36,400 nucleotides of DNA from Mycobacterium sp. (GTDB taxonomy: Bacteria; Actinomycetota; Actinomycetes; Mycobacteriales; Mycobacteriaceae), in contig NZ_SCRH01000016.1 of assembly GCF_004298145.1 (NCBI RefSeq), positions 1 to 36,400 on the forward strand, written 5' to 3'. A model generated the notes under the pieces. The model was not told where the DNA came from. It made no database searches and was given only the letters and a program-made list of their open reading frames with translations. Shown here one piece after another: positions 6,676-14,851 of the stretch. A program made the translations under genes and the position numbers. Every line of letters begins with the position of its first letter. Positions within the stretch are counted from its first letter, which is position 1.

Positions 6676-8874
6676 CTAGTCAGCCCTGGTGAAGCCGTTC
6701 GCCAAAGCGACCTCTTCGCTCGACAACCAAATCTCGGGGAGCGTGTCCTGATACAGATCGCTGCCCGGCGTGTAATACAGGCCGTAACGAGCGCTCGCCT
6801 TGATCGGGTACCCGTCGGGCGCCTGGTACGGGTCGTCAAGCGGCAGATGGATTGTCGGCCGCCCGTCCGGGCCGGCCAGCCCGTTTCCCGAGCCGTCCTC
6901 CGCATCCGCGGCGGCGTGCCGACCGACGGATCGCTGTGCCGCCCCGGCCGCCGCGACGAAACCGGCGGCCTCTGACAGGTCGGTCTCCGCGGCGACGTCT
7001 TCCGCGGGTTCGGCTTCCGGCGCCGCGACGTCGGGATACTCGTCCTCGGGTGCGGCGGCTTCCAGGGCGCCGGTCACCGCGTCACTGTCGGGCGGCGTGT
7101 GCGGAACGGCGACGTCGGGATACTCGTCCTCCGCGTAGCCGGCCTCCGCGTAATCGGCGTCGACGTAGGCGGCGTCATCCGCGGTCTCGGACTCGGCGAC
7201 CTCGGGAACGGCGTCGGTGTAGTCGGTGTAATCGGCATCGGGATAGTCGGCCTCCGACAGCATCTCCGCCGAGACGACGGGGATGGAGTCGGTGTCGATC
7301 GCGTCGGGGTCTTCCTCCTCGAACCCGTACTCACTCTCCGTCGGAACCTGACGCTGCCAGCTGACCCGCGCGGTGGCCCCGGCGTCCGGCGCCTGCTCAG
7401 GTTCGGGCGGCTCGCCGAGTGCGAGATACTCGGTCGCGAGGTCGGGATCTTCCTGTCCCCAGTGCGCGTCGGCCGCGTCGTAGCCGTGGTCGGGCGCGTA
7501 GCCGGCGGCATCGTCCGGCCCGCGGCGACGCCGGCGCCATGCGAACAGCACCCACACCAACACCGCCAGCAGCACCAGGACCGGAATGGCGGCCAACCAC
7601 CACCACGAATGCCAGCCGAACTTCTTGGCAGCATGTGACGGCTGGGCCGAAATGCTCGGCTGGTTCTGGCCCGACACCTGCAGACCGGACAGCAACGGTG
7701 CCAGGTTGGACGGATCCGTGCTGAACGTGTTCTTCGCCCGGTTCCAGGAAACCTTGCCGCCGGTGAACTGCTGCGAAATTACGTCGCCGTCCACGGCCTG
7801 GTCGCCGACCGGCGCGCCCAGCTTGCCGGCCGGACCGCGAAGCTTGTCCCACGCGGCCTTCATCGCCCCGCGCACGACGAACGCGCCGTGGTCGGCGGTC
7901 CGGAAGATCACCGGCTTATCGGCGGCCGAGAAGGTGCAGATCCGGCTGGAAGGCCCGATTCCGCCGTCGCTTTCGTTGGTGATGGGGAATCCGAGATCGC
8001 TGCCGACGGGTCCGCCCAGCGACTCGTATTTGGCCAGAATGTCGCTCTCGAGGGCGTTCGCGCCCGTAGCCGGAGTGAAGAACACCTTGCCGCCGGCGAA
8101 GTTCTGGACGATTCCGTCACCGCCGATGGGATTTTGCCCGCCCTGCTTGGCACCCAACGGCCCATTGGGTCCCCCGGCCGCGCGCCAGGCCATGTTGATG
8201 GCCGCGGTGGGATCGATCGCGACCTGCAGGCCCTTCAATTGGTCGGCCAACGCCGGCGGTTCGGTGGTGAACTGCTTCGTCTGCCGGTTCCACGAGACCT
8301 GGCCGCCGCTGAATTTCTGCGAGGACACCTCGCCGTTGTAGGTCTCGTCACCGACCGGCACGCCGAGCACCCCGCCCGAGCTGCCCAGCTTGTCCCAGGC
8401 GGAGTTGATCGCACCGCGCACCACGTACGGGCCGTGCTCGGGCGTCCAGAAAATGACCGGCTTGTCGGTAGCCGCGAACGTGAGCACGCGGCTGTCGGGA
8501 CCCGCCAGGCCCGGCACTTCGTTGATGGCCGGGAAACCCAGATCGCTGCCGGCCGGCCCGCCCAGCATCTCGTATTTCTCCAGGATGGGTCCGTAGGCGA
8601 ATTTGGCACCGGTGGCCGGGGTGAAGAACATTTTGCCGCCGTCGAAGTCCAGGGCGAAACCATCCGCGGCGGGGTAGACATCACCCTTGCGGGCGCCGAG
8701 CGGTGACGTGTCGCCGCCGGCCTTTTCCCACGCGGCCATCATCGCCGCTTCGGCGTCGCCTATCGGACTCGCCGTCGCGACGGGTGCCAGCAATACGGCG
8801 GCTAGTGCTGTGGTCGTCAGGCTGACCAGCGCGCTTCCGATCAGCTTGCGGATGTGACCTCGTTGCACCTTCAC
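6676..8874 (-). CDS. LGFP-repeat surface protein, single membrane anchor with acidic cytoplasmic tail (Rv2721c homologue)
   Basis: About 732 residues. The GTG at 8874 follows a GAAAGG ribosome-binding site; a TTG at 8877 is one codon earlier. An N-terminal signal segment ends near ATASP (about residue 37). The exported part is an internal duplication: residues about 45-205 and 229-388 repeat the same order, each with three LGFP-type units (SPLGARKGD, SDLGFPAINE, GVLGVPVGDE; then GPLGAKQGG, SDLGFPITNE, GKLGAPVGDQ) and the matching string FTPATGA. LGFP repeats occur in mycobacterial and corynebacterial cell-wall proteins. A transmembrane helix (about 425-447) and an Arg cluster are followed by about 280 residues rich in Asp, Glu, Tyr and Ala with YPDAD/YAED-like units. 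It likely links envelope and cytoplasm; no enzymatic motif is seen. Confidence 0.85.
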   Translation of the reverse strand: MKVQRGHIRKLIGSALVSLTTTALAAVLLAPVATASPIGDAEAAMMAAWEKAGGDTSPLGARKGDVYPAADGFALDFDGGKMFFTPATGAKFAYGPILEKYEMLGGPAGSDLGFPAINEVPGLAGPDSRVLTFAATDKPVIFWTPEHGPYVVRGAINSAWDKLGSSGGVLGVPVGDETYNGEVSSQKFSGGQVSWNRQTKQFTTEPPALADQLKGLQVAIDPTAAINMAWRAAGGPNGPLGAKQGGQNPIGGDGIVQNFAGGKVFFTPATGANALESDILAKYESLGGPVGSDLGFPITNESDGGIGPSSRICTFSAADKPVIFRTADHGAFVVRGAMKAAWDKLRGPAGKLGAPVGDQAVDGDVISQQFTGGKVSWNRAKNTFSTDPSNLAPLLSGLQVSGQNQPSISAQPSHAAKKFGWHSWWWLAAIPVLVLLAVLVWVLFAWRRRRRGPDDAAGYAPDHGYDAADAHWGQEDPDLATEYLALGEPPEPEQAPDAGATARVSWQRQVPTESEYGFEEEDPDAIDTDSIPVVSAEMLSEADYPDADYTDYTDAVPEVAESETADDAAYVDADYAEAGYAEDEYPDVAVPHTPPDSDAVTGALEAAAPEDEYPDVAAPEAEPAEDVAAETDLSEAAGFVAAAGAAQRSVGRHAAADAEDGSGNGLAGPDGRPTIHLPLDDPYQAPDGYPIKASARYGLYYTPGSDLYQDTLPEIWLSSEEVALANGFTRAD

Positions 8875-9000
8875 CAAGCCTTTCAGCCGACGGATATGGC
8901 TCTATCTGCGGCTATGCCCTTACCTGCATAACCGGCGAGCGGGCCGAAGTTTCGCGGGGAATGGACCCGCTTACGATCCGCCTTATCGCCGGGCTCGCAT
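8875..9000 (-). promoter_or_regulatory. Candidate structured leader RNA of the LGFP-repeat gene
   Basis: Read on the minus strand, several inverted repeats precede the start codon. GCGAGC (8993-8998) can pair with GCTCGC (8935-8940). Alternatively CCGGCGA (8986-8992) can pair with TCGCCGG (8932-8938). These two pairings use overlapping bases and exclude each other. An inner hairpin GCGGG/CCCGC lies at 8954-8970. Nearer the gene are TATGC-N8-GCATA (8913-8930) and GCCG/CGGC (8886-8912), just before the ribosome-binding site. I could not match it to a riboswitch class I know. High GC makes chance pairing likely. Confidence 0.3.
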
Positions 9001-9437
9001 AACTTTGCTCCAGCCAACAAGAAATGCGAAGTCAAATTACGAATTCTACAAAAACGGATACCACACCGATGTCGAAATGATGCCGGGCCACGGCCGAATC
9101 GCGACCATCCATGCCACCATCCGCACAGGGTTACGAATATCGCACAGAAAACCGACCGGAACCGATCATCGAGCAAGGCTTCCGGACTGCCGAGTCGCGC
9201 CGAAGAATTGCGCCCGTCGAGGTTGCTGGCGCGCCAGGAGCCGTCATCGGCGGCGCGATCGAGGGCCTGACGATGCGTCATGACGCGCTCGGCGCACCGG
9301 TGACACATGCGCCGACGCCACGTCGGCCGTTGACTCTTTCAACGATCTAGGCCGCGGTGCGTCGCGTTTGGGCGAAAAGTCAATGCCGCTACCCGGCATG
9401 GCGTTCGGGACTGGACGGGCATCCAGCAATCGAAAAG
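8878..9437. other. 560-base non-coding interval upstream of the LGFP-repeat gene
   Basis: No supported gene lies here; the open frames on both strands show no domain or recognisable motif. M. tuberculosis has Rv2722 and Rv2723 (TerC family) at this place, and neither is present. The interval holds the candidate leader (8875-9000), an AT-rich patch at about 9001-9070 that contrasts with its surroundings, a perfect palindrome GCGTCATGACGC (9275-9286), and two adjacent inverted repeats at 9311-9344. The AT-rich patch is a plausible promoter region for the minus-strand gene. Confidence 0.7.
9311..9344. repeat. Two back-to-back inverted repeats
   Basis: GCCGACG-CCA-CGTCGGC (9311-9327) is immediately followed by CGTTGA-CTCTT-TCAACG (9328-9344). 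Both have perfect arms. There is no T-run after either, so they are not typical intrinsic terminators; operator sites or remnants are alternatives. They lie about 100 bases beyond the 3' end of fadE20. Confidence 0.55.
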
Positions 9438-10598
9438 CTATACCCCGAGGCTGCGGCCGATGATTTCCTTCATGATCTCGGTCGTGCCGCCGTAGATCGT
9501 TTGCACCCGAGCATCCAGATAGGCACGGGCGACGGGGTATTCACGCATATAGCCGTAGCCGCCGTGCAGTTGCAGACAGCGGTCAATGAGGTGCACCTGC
9601 TTTTCGGTGCAGTACCACTTGGCCATTGCGGCCTGTTCGGCCGTCAGCTTGTGGTCCAGGTGCAAGCGGACGAATTCGTCGACCATCACGCGCACCACGG
9701 TCGCCTCTGTCGCCAGCTCGGCGAGCACGAAGCGGCTGTTCTGGAAGCTGCCGATCGGCTTGCCAAATGCCTTGCGCTCCTTGGTGTATTGCAGCGTCTG
9801 CTCCAGCACCTGCTCCATCGCCGCGGCCGCCATGATGGCGATCGAAATCCGTTCCTGCGGCAGATTCTGCATGAGGTAGATGAACCCCATGCCCTCCTGA
9901 CCCAGCAGGTTTTCGGCCGGCACCTTGACATCGGTGAAGGACAACTCGGCCGTGTCCTGCGCGTCCAGTCCGATCTTGTCCAGGTGTCGTCCGCGCTCGA
10001 AGCCTTCCATGCCGCGCTCGACGGCGAGCAGGGAAAAGCCCTGCGCCCCCTTTTCCGGATCGGTCTGCGCTACCACGATCACCAGATCCGAGTTGATTCC
10101 GTTGGTGATGAACGTCTTTGATCCGTTGAGCACGTAATGGTCACCCTGCTTGACCGCGCGGGTCTTGATGCCCTGCAGGTCGCTGCCGGTGCCCGGCTCG
10201 GTCATCGCGATCGCCGTGATCAGCTCTCCGGTGCAGAATTTCGGCAACCAGCGCTGCTTCTGCTCCTCGGTGGCCAGGGCCAAAAGGTACGGCGCCACGA
10301 TGTCGTTGTGCAGGCCGAAACCGATACCGCTGTAGCGGCCGGCGGTGGTCTCCTCGGTGATGATCGTGTTGTACCGGAAATCCGGGTTGCCCCCGCCGCC
10401 GTACTCTTCGGGCACCGCCATGCCGAGGAAGCCCTGCTTGCCGGCCTCGAGCCACACGCCGCGGTCGACGATCTTCGCCTTCTCCCACTCGTCGTGGTGG
10501 GGCGCGACATGGCGCTCGAGGAACCCTCGGTAGGACTCGCGGAACAGTTCGTGCTCTGACTCGAAAAGAGTGCGCTGGTATTTGATGGCGCTGCTCAT
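9438..10598 (-). CDS. fadE20: Acyl-CoA dehydrogenase FadE20, long-chain (LCAD/IVD-like) type
   Basis: 386 residues from ATG 10598, preceded by GGAGGT. The fold is complete: FAD and substrate-binding motif AMTEPGTGSDLQGIKT (131-146), the central beta domain, and the C-terminal helical domain with QLHGGYGYMREYPVARAYLDAR and YGGTTEIMKEIIGR. The usual C-terminal catalytic Glu of short- and medium-chain enzymes (YEGT) is Gly here. Instead Glu249 in LPQERI sits at the helix-G position used by human LCAD and isovaleryl-CoA dehydrogenase, so a long or branched acyl-CoA substrate is likely. It oxidises acyl-CoA to trans-2-enoyl-CoA in beta-oxidation. It appears monocistronic. A TetR-type operator candidate overlaps its promoter. 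Confidence 0.93.
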   Translation of the reverse strand: MSSAIKYQRTLFESEHELFRESYRGFLERHVAPHHDEWEKAKIVDRGVWLEAGKQGFLGMAVPEEYGGGGNPDFRYNTIITEETTAGRYSGIGFGLHNDIVAPYLLALATEEQKQRWLPKFCTGELITAIAMTEPGTGSDLQGIKTRAVKQGDHYVLNGSKTFITNGINSDLVIVVAQTDPEKGAQGFSLLAVERGMEGFERGRHLDKIGLDAQDTAELSFTDVKVPAENLLGQEGMGFIYLMQNLPQERISIAIMAAAAMEQVLEQTLQYTKERKAFGKPIGSFQNSRFVLAELATEATVVRVMVDEFVRLHLDHKLTAEQAAMAKWYCTEKQVHLIDRCLQLHGGYGYMREYPVARAYLDARVQTIYGGTTEIMKEIIGRSLGV

Positions 10599-10634
10599 GG
10601 ACGACCTCCGGCGACTGGGATTTCTGCAGCCCAA

Positions 10635-10655
10635 CATATATCAACCGGACGGTTG
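10635..10655 (-). promoter_or_regulatory. fadE20 promoter with TetR-type operator candidate
   Basis: A palindrome CAACCG-GA-CGGTTG (10642-10655) has perfect six-base arms. It sits directly upstream of a minus-strand TATATG -10 candidate (10635-10640), about 40 bases before the fadE20 start. Short palindromes of this shape are typical TetR/FadR operators controlling acyl-CoA dehydrogenases. The regulator is not identifiable from this window. Confidence 0.5.
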
Positions 10656-10737
10656 GTCGGCAGCTGGGCGGGGGTGCCGATGGGCTCGAGTAGCCCTGGG
10701 CTGCGGGAATCGATTACGCGCGGCTACGCCCGCCCGC

Positions 10738-12165
10738 TCAGTGGGCGGTGAATTCGCGCAGGCGGCCGGCCAGCGCCACGGGAACCCGGGCCTTGATCCG
10801 GGTGCCCTCGGCGTTGTGCTCCTCCTGCTGGACGCGCCCATCGGCGTGCAGACGGGCCACCAGGTCCCCGCGGTGGTACGGGATCACCACGTCCACGGCG
10901 GTGTCGGCGGGAACGGCCAGTTCGGAAATCCGCCGGCGCAGGGCGTCGATGCCGTCGCCGGTACGCGCGGACACGAACACCGCGTCCGGTAGCGCATGAC
11001 GGAGCTTGGCCAGCGTCAAATCGCTTGCGGCGTCGACTTTGTTCACCACCAGCAGCTCGGGTGGCGGCGCGCTGTCGTGGTCGGAGATGACGTCGGAGAC
11101 CACCTGCCGGACCGCATTGATCTGCGCGAGAGGGTTGGCGTCGGAGCCGTCGACGACGTGCACCAGCAAGTCGGCGTCGACGACCTCCTCCAACGTGGAG
11201 CGGAAGGCCTCGACGAGTTGGGTGGGCAGATGCCGGACGAAGCCGACGGTATCGGTGAGCACGAAAGACCGACCGTCTTCGAACTCCGCGCGCCGGGTGG
11301 TGGGCTCCAGGGTGGCGAACAACGCGTCCTGCACCAGCACCCCCGCTCCGGTGAGCGCGTTGAGCAGGCTCGACTTGCCGGCGTTGGTGTAGCCGACGAT
11401 GGCGATCGAAGGCACGTCGCTGTGCAACCGGCGGCTGCGCTGGGTGTCGCGGACCTGCTTCATATCCCTGATCTCGCGGCGCAGCTTGGCCATCCGCTCG
11501 CGGATGCGGCGCCGGTCGGTCTCGATCTTGGTTTCACCGGGGCCGCGCAGGCCCACCCCTCCCCCGCTGCCGCCCGCACGACCACCGGCCTGCCGCGACA
11601 TCGACTCACCCCAACCGCGCAGCCGCGGCAGCATGTATTCCATCTGGGCCAGCGACACCTGCGCTTTGCCCTCCCGGCTGGTGGCGTGTTGGGCGAAGAT
11701 GTCCAGGATCAGCGCGGTGCGGTCGATGACCTTGACCTTCACGGCCTTTTCCAGCGCGGTCAGCTGCGCCGGGGACAGTTCACCGTCGCAGATGACGGTG
11801 TCGGCGCCGGTCGCCAGCACCACCTCGCGGAGTTCGGCGGCCTTACCCGAACCGATGTAGGTGGAGGGGTCGGGCTTGTCGCGGCGCTGGATGAGCCCTT
11901 CGAGCACCTGGGAGCCGGCGGTTTCGGCCAGGGCCGCCAGTTCGGCCATGCTGGCCTGGCTGTCCGCGGCGGTGCCGTCGGTCCACACGCCCACCAGGAC
12001 GACCCGTTCGAGCCGAAGCTGGCGGTACTCGACCTCGGTGACGTCGGCGAGTTCGGTCGACAGACCGGCGACGCGGCGCAGCGCCGACCGATCCTCGAGG
12101 GCGAGTTCGCCCGTACTTGGCTCCGTGACCGTCGGAGCGTGATCGCGAAATTCGGGATGTGTCAT
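10738..12165 (-). CDS. hflX: HflX, ribosome-associated GTPase
   Basis: 475 residues from ATG 12165. The N-terminal HflX-specific domain includes GSGKAAELR (105-113) and a glycine-rich linker GGRAGGSGGGVGLRGPGETKIETDRR (about 194-219), typical of the family. The GTPase domain carries G1 GYTNAGKSS (258-266), G3 DTVGF (305-309) and G4 NKVD (375-378). HflX splits stalled or hibernating 70S ribosomes; in mycobacteria it has been linked to macrolide tolerance and hypoxic ribosome dissociation. It is last in the run Rv2728c-miaA-dapF-hflX. A strong hairpin lies in the 46-base gap after dapF, and no good ribosome-binding site is seen, so expression may be partly uncoupled from the upstream genes. Confidence 0.96.
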   Translation of the reverse strand: MTHPEFRDHAPTVTEPSTGELALEDRSALRRVAGLSTELADVTEVEYRQLRLERVVLVGVWTDGTAADSQASMAELAALAETAGSQVLEGLIQRRDKPDPSTYIGSGKAAELREVVLATGADTVICDGELSPAQLTALEKAVKVKVIDRTALILDIFAQHATSREGKAQVSLAQMEYMLPRLRGWGESMSRQAGGRAGGSGGGVGLRGPGETKIETDRRRIRERMAKLRREIRDMKQVRDTQRSRRLHSDVPSIAIVGYTNAGKSSLLNALTGAGVLVQDALFATLEPTTRRAEFEDGRSFVLTDTVGFVRHLPTQLVEAFRSTLEEVVDADLLVHVVDGSDANPLAQINAVRQVVSDVISDHDSAPPPELLVVNKVDAASDLTLAKLRHALPDAVFVSARTGDGIDALRRRISELAVPADTAVDVVIPYHRGDLVARLHADGRVQQEEHNAEGTRIKARVPVALAGRLREFTAH

Positions 12166-12179
12166 AGGCAATAAGAGAT

Positions 12180-12207
12180 GATGCACGCAAAGTTGGTGTC
12201 GTGCATC
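12180..12207 (-). terminator. Hairpin between dapF and hflX
   Basis: GATGCACG (12180-12187) and CGTGCATC (12200-12207) form a perfect 8-bp stem with a 12-base loop. The hairpin starts four bases past the dapF TAA on the minus strand and is followed by a moderately U-rich AUCUCUUAUUG. This looks like a weak intrinsic terminator, attenuator or processing hairpin. The 3' side lies 14 bases before the hflX ATG and could also affect its translation. Confidence 0.5.
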
Positions 12208-12211
12208 TGAA

Positions 12212-13096
12212 TTAACACCACTGTTCGCGCCACCATTCCTCGCTGATTTCTCCCTGGGCCACCAGTACCGACGGCCCCCGCAGGTGGCTGGTGGCATCGG
12301 TGATGGTGACGACGACCTCGCCGCCCGGCACCCGAACGGTCAGCGTGCCGGTGTCCGCGCCGGTGCCGGCCAGCGCGGCGACCGCGGCCGCCACCGTTCC
12401 GGTGCCACACGAGCGTGTTTCGCCCACTCCCCGCTCGTGCACTCGCATGTGCACCGCCCCGTCCGCCGGTGCGGTGAGGATCTCGACGTTCACCCCGTCC
12501 GGGAATTGTGCGGCGTCGAACGTCACCGGCGCGGCGACGTCCAGCGCCGCCAACGCGTCAATGGTCAGCTCGGGGTCGACACAGGCCAAGTGGGGATTGC
12601 CCACATCGATCGCCAAGCCGGAAAACCGCCGGCCCCCGACCGTCACGTCGAAGGCGTCTGACCCGCTGCCCAGCCTGTTGGCCTTGCCCATGTCGACGCT
12701 GATGTCGGCGGTGGTCGCGTCGACGCGATGCACGGTGACCGGCCGGGGACCGGCCAGCGACCCGACCACGAAATCGTCGCTGCCCTCCAGCCCGCTGACG
12801 CGCAGGTAGTGCGCGAAGACCCGCACGCCGTTGCCACACATCTGGGCGATGGAACCGTCCGCGTTGCGGTAGTCCATGTACCAGTCGTCGGCGGCGACGC
12901 CGTCGGGCAGCCGGTCGAGCACGCCGGCCGAGGCGGCGGCGCCGGCGGTGGTGACCCGCAGCACCCCGTCGGCGCCCAGCCCGCGTCGCCGGTCGCAAAG
13001 CGCGGCCACCCGCGACTCGGTCAGGCTCAGCGCGGCCTGCTCGTCGGGCAGCACCACAAAGTCGTTCTGGGTGCCGTGGCCCTTTGCGAATTTCAC
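12212..13096 (-). CDS. dapF: Diaminopimelate epimerase
   Basis: 294 residues from GTG 13096, chosen because [17 protein letters not shown] is the conserved beginning of actinobacterial DapF. The enzyme converts LL-diaminopimelate to the meso form, which feeds lysine synthesis and peptidoglycan cross-linking. Its two catalytic cysteines are present: Cys87 in AQMCGNGVR and Cys230 in TRSCGTGT, in the two pseudo-symmetric halves. The substrate-binding [13 protein letters not shown] block is intact. The start is four bases after the miaA stop, indicating one transcript. dapA, another gene of the same pathway, lies at the far right of this window. Confidence 0.97.
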   Translation of the reverse strand: MKFAKGHGTQNDFVVLPDEQAALSLTESRVAALCDRRRGLGADGVLRVTTAGAAASAGVLDRLPDGVAADDWYMDYRNADGSIAQMCGNGVRVFAHYLRVSGLEGSDDFVVGSLAGPRPVTVHRVDATTADISVDMGKANRLGSGSDAFDVTVGGRRFSGLAIDVGNPHLACVDPELTIDALAALDVAAPVTFDAAQFPDGVNVEILTAPADGAVHMRVHERGVGETRSCGTGTVAAAVAALAGTGADTGTLTVRVPGGEVVVTITDATSHLRGPSVLVAQGEISEEWWREQWC

Positions 13097-13100
13097 CTGT

Positions 13101-14030
13101 TCAGGATACGTGGCGCCACGCCCGCACCGCGCCGTCGACGAGGCCGGTGCGATCGGCGGCGTCGAGCCAGCGCACCCGGTGGTCACGGCGAAACCACGAC
13201 CGCTGCCGCCGCACATAGCGCCGGGTGCCCACGAAGGTCTGCTCCCGCGCCTCGCGCAGCCGATCCGGTCCACCGCCCGCGTCGAGCGCCGCGATCACCT
13301 GCGCGTAGCCCAGGGCGCGCGCGGCGGTGACCCCGTCGCGCAGACCCCACTCGAGCAGCGCGGTGACCTCGCCGACCAGGCCCTGGTCGAACATCGCGTC
13401 GGTGCGACTGGCCAGCCGCTCATCGAGAATCGTTGTGTCACAATCTAACCCGATGATGACGGTATCCCACCTCGGTGCGCCGATCTGTGGTGCCGAGGCG
13501 GCGAACGGCTGGCCGGTCAGCTCCACCACTTCCAGGGCCCGCACCGTGCGCCGGGCGTCGGTGGGCAGGATCGATGCGGCCGCGGCGGGATCGCGACGGG
13601 CCAGCTCGGCGTGCAGCTCGCCCACCCCGATCTCGGCCAGCCGCCGCTCCCAGCGTGCCCGTACCGCGGGATCGGTGGCGGGAAACGACCAGTCGTCGAG
13701 CAGCGACTGGATGTAGAGCATGGAGCCGCCCACGATGATCGGCACGGCGCCCGCGGCCGCGATCGCTTCGACGTCCGCCGCGGCGGCGCGCTGATAGCGG
13801 GCGACGGTTGCGGTCTCGATGACGTCGAGGACGTCGAGCTGATGATGGGGGATGCCGCGGCGCGCTTCGACGGGCAGCTTGGCGGTCCCGATGTCCATGC
13901 CCCGATAGAGCTGCATCGCATCGGCGTTCACGATCTGCGCGCTCAGCCGCTCTGCGACGTCAAGGGCCAACTGCGATTTGCCGGTACCCGTGGGGCCGAT
14001 GATCGCCAGTGGTCGCACCGCCGCCGTCAC
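13101..14030 (-). CDS. miaA: tRNA dimethylallyltransferase MiaA
   Basis: 309 residues from GTG 14030; this GTG overlaps the TGA of the upstream gene (GTGA), giving translational coupling. The P-loop [11 protein letters not shown] (12-22), the [17 protein letters not shown] segment and [14 protein letters not shown] and [19 protein letters not shown] motifs are diagnostic. MiaA adds a dimethylallyl group from DMAPP to A37 of tRNAs that read codons starting with U, making i6A37. MiaB, also in this window, then methylthiolates that base. Much longer upstream in-frame coding is an antisense-like extension over Rv2728c and is rejected. Confidence 0.97.
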   Translation of the reverse strand: MTAAVRPLAIIGPTGTGKSQLALDVAERLSAQIVNADAMQLYRGMDIGTAKLPVEARRGIPHHQLDVLDVIETATVARYQRAAAADVEAIAAAGAVPIIVGGSMLYIQSLLDDWSFPATDPAVRARWERRLAEIGVGELHAELARRDPAAAASILPTDARRTVRALEVVELTGQPFAASAPQIGAPRWDTVIIGLDCDTTILDERLASRTDAMFDQGLVGEVTALLEWGLRDGVTAARALGYAQVIAALDAGGGPDRLREAREQTFVGTRRYVRRQRSWFRRDHRVRWLDAADRTGLVDGAVRAWRHVS

Positions 14031-14719
14031 AGCTGCCAGGCGCCGGCGAAGTAGCCCACCCCGTAGGGCGCCCCCCGGTAGAGCTCCTTGGCCGATCGCG
14101 GTCCCGGCGCGGCCAGCCCGGCGAGCACCTGAAATGCGACCCGCCCCAGGATCTGGTGCGGCAGGCGGATCAGCTCCGTGACGTCGCCGCCGGCCAGCGC
14201 GTCGTCGAGGGTCTCTTGCGCGGCGGCGTTGGCCGGGTCGTACCCGCCGGGGGCGGCCGGGGTCAGGGTGTTGGCACCGTCGGCCACGACCAGCACCCCG
14301 GTCGGCTCCGGCAGCCGGTCGATCTCGACGCGCAGTTGTTTGCCCCGGCTCAGCGCGGTATCGACGTCGTGGTCGCTGCGGTAGACCCGCACCTGCGCGC
14401 TGGCCTGCGGCTGCGCCTGCCCGCGCACCCAGCCGCCCAGCAAGGCGCACACCGGAAGTCCGACCGGTTCGGACACGTCGCCCGTCCGCGGGGACAGCCG
14501 GACACGCACGTCCACACCGAAACCCGCGAAGGTTCCCACGGCATCGGGACCAAATTCAGCGTCGGCGGGGCCCGTCCCGATGACCACCCAGCGTTCGGGC
14601 AGCAAGGCGGCCGCCGCAAGCGTCGCCGCGGCCAGGTCGGCCACCTCGGCGGCGGCCGCCCCGGCGAGTTCCGGAACCAGCACCGGCGCCGACGGGACGA
14701 TGGCAATGGCGCTCAACAC
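14027..14719 (-). CDS. Class III extradiol dioxygenase-like protein (Rv2728c homologue)
   Basis: 230 residues starting at GTG 14719; the earlier frame has no credible start. The sequence is Ala- and Gly-rich. It shows [16 protein letters not shown] at the N-terminus and the strings [12 protein letters not shown] and [12 protein letters not shown], a layout I associate with LigB/class III extradiol dioxygenase-like or AMMECR-associated Memo-type proteins in actinobacteria. The iron-binding His pairs of true dioxygenases are not obvious, so catalytic activity is doubtful. It is tightly linked to miaA by a GTGA overlap, a linkage conserved in M. tuberculosis, which suggests a house-keeping role. 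The family assignment is tentative. Confidence 0.75.
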   Translation of the reverse strand: MLSAIAIVPSAPVLVPELAGAAAAEVADLAAATLAAAALLPERWVVIGTGPADAEFGPDAVGTFAGFGVDVRVRLSPRTGDVSEPVGLPVCALLGGWVRGQAQPQASAQVRVYRSDHDVDTALSRGKQLRVEIDRLPEPTGVLVVADGANTLTPAAPGGYDPANAAAQETLDDALAGGDVTELIRLPHQILGRVAFQVLAGLAAPGPRSAKELYRGAPYGVGYFAGAWQL

Positions 14720-14751
14720 GCCACCAAACTAACGCGACCGGCCCGGCAAGC

Positions 14752-14851
14752 CATCAACCAGTGGCGGTTGCAAGGGCGGCAAAGCCGGACGTGGCGGGCC
14801 GCCACCATCAACCCAGTGGCGGTCGCAAGGGCGGCAAAGCCGGACGTGGCG
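14752..14851. repeat. 54-bp direct repeat, two copies, ending at the DMT transporter stop codon
   Basis: Two near-identical copies start at 14752 and 14806 (CATCAACC..., then AGTGGCGG and GCAAGGGCGGCAAAGCCGGA). They differ by one inserted C and one T/C change. The last copy ends at the base before the TGA of the minus-strand transporter gene (14852-14854). Between the copies CCGCCAC and GTGGCGG arms can form a hairpin. This fills the gap between Rv2728c and Rv2729c homologues. Confidence 0.85.

Noticed and set aside
6673..6686. Hairpin GGGCT-AGTC-AGCCC between lexA and the LGFP gene as terminator
   Set aside because: Five-base stem overlapping the LGFP gene's stop, and no T-run; too weak to call.
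8883..9308. Open frame of 141 codons on the minus strand in the fadE20-LGFP gap
   Set aside because: No motif, no ribosome-binding site, unusual composition, and it contains the AT-rich patch and candidate leader.
10996..12174. Long open frame opposite hflX (392 codons)
   Set aside because: It is the antisense of a highly conserved GTPase; its protein is rich in Arg, Gly and His with no domain, a common artefact of high GC.
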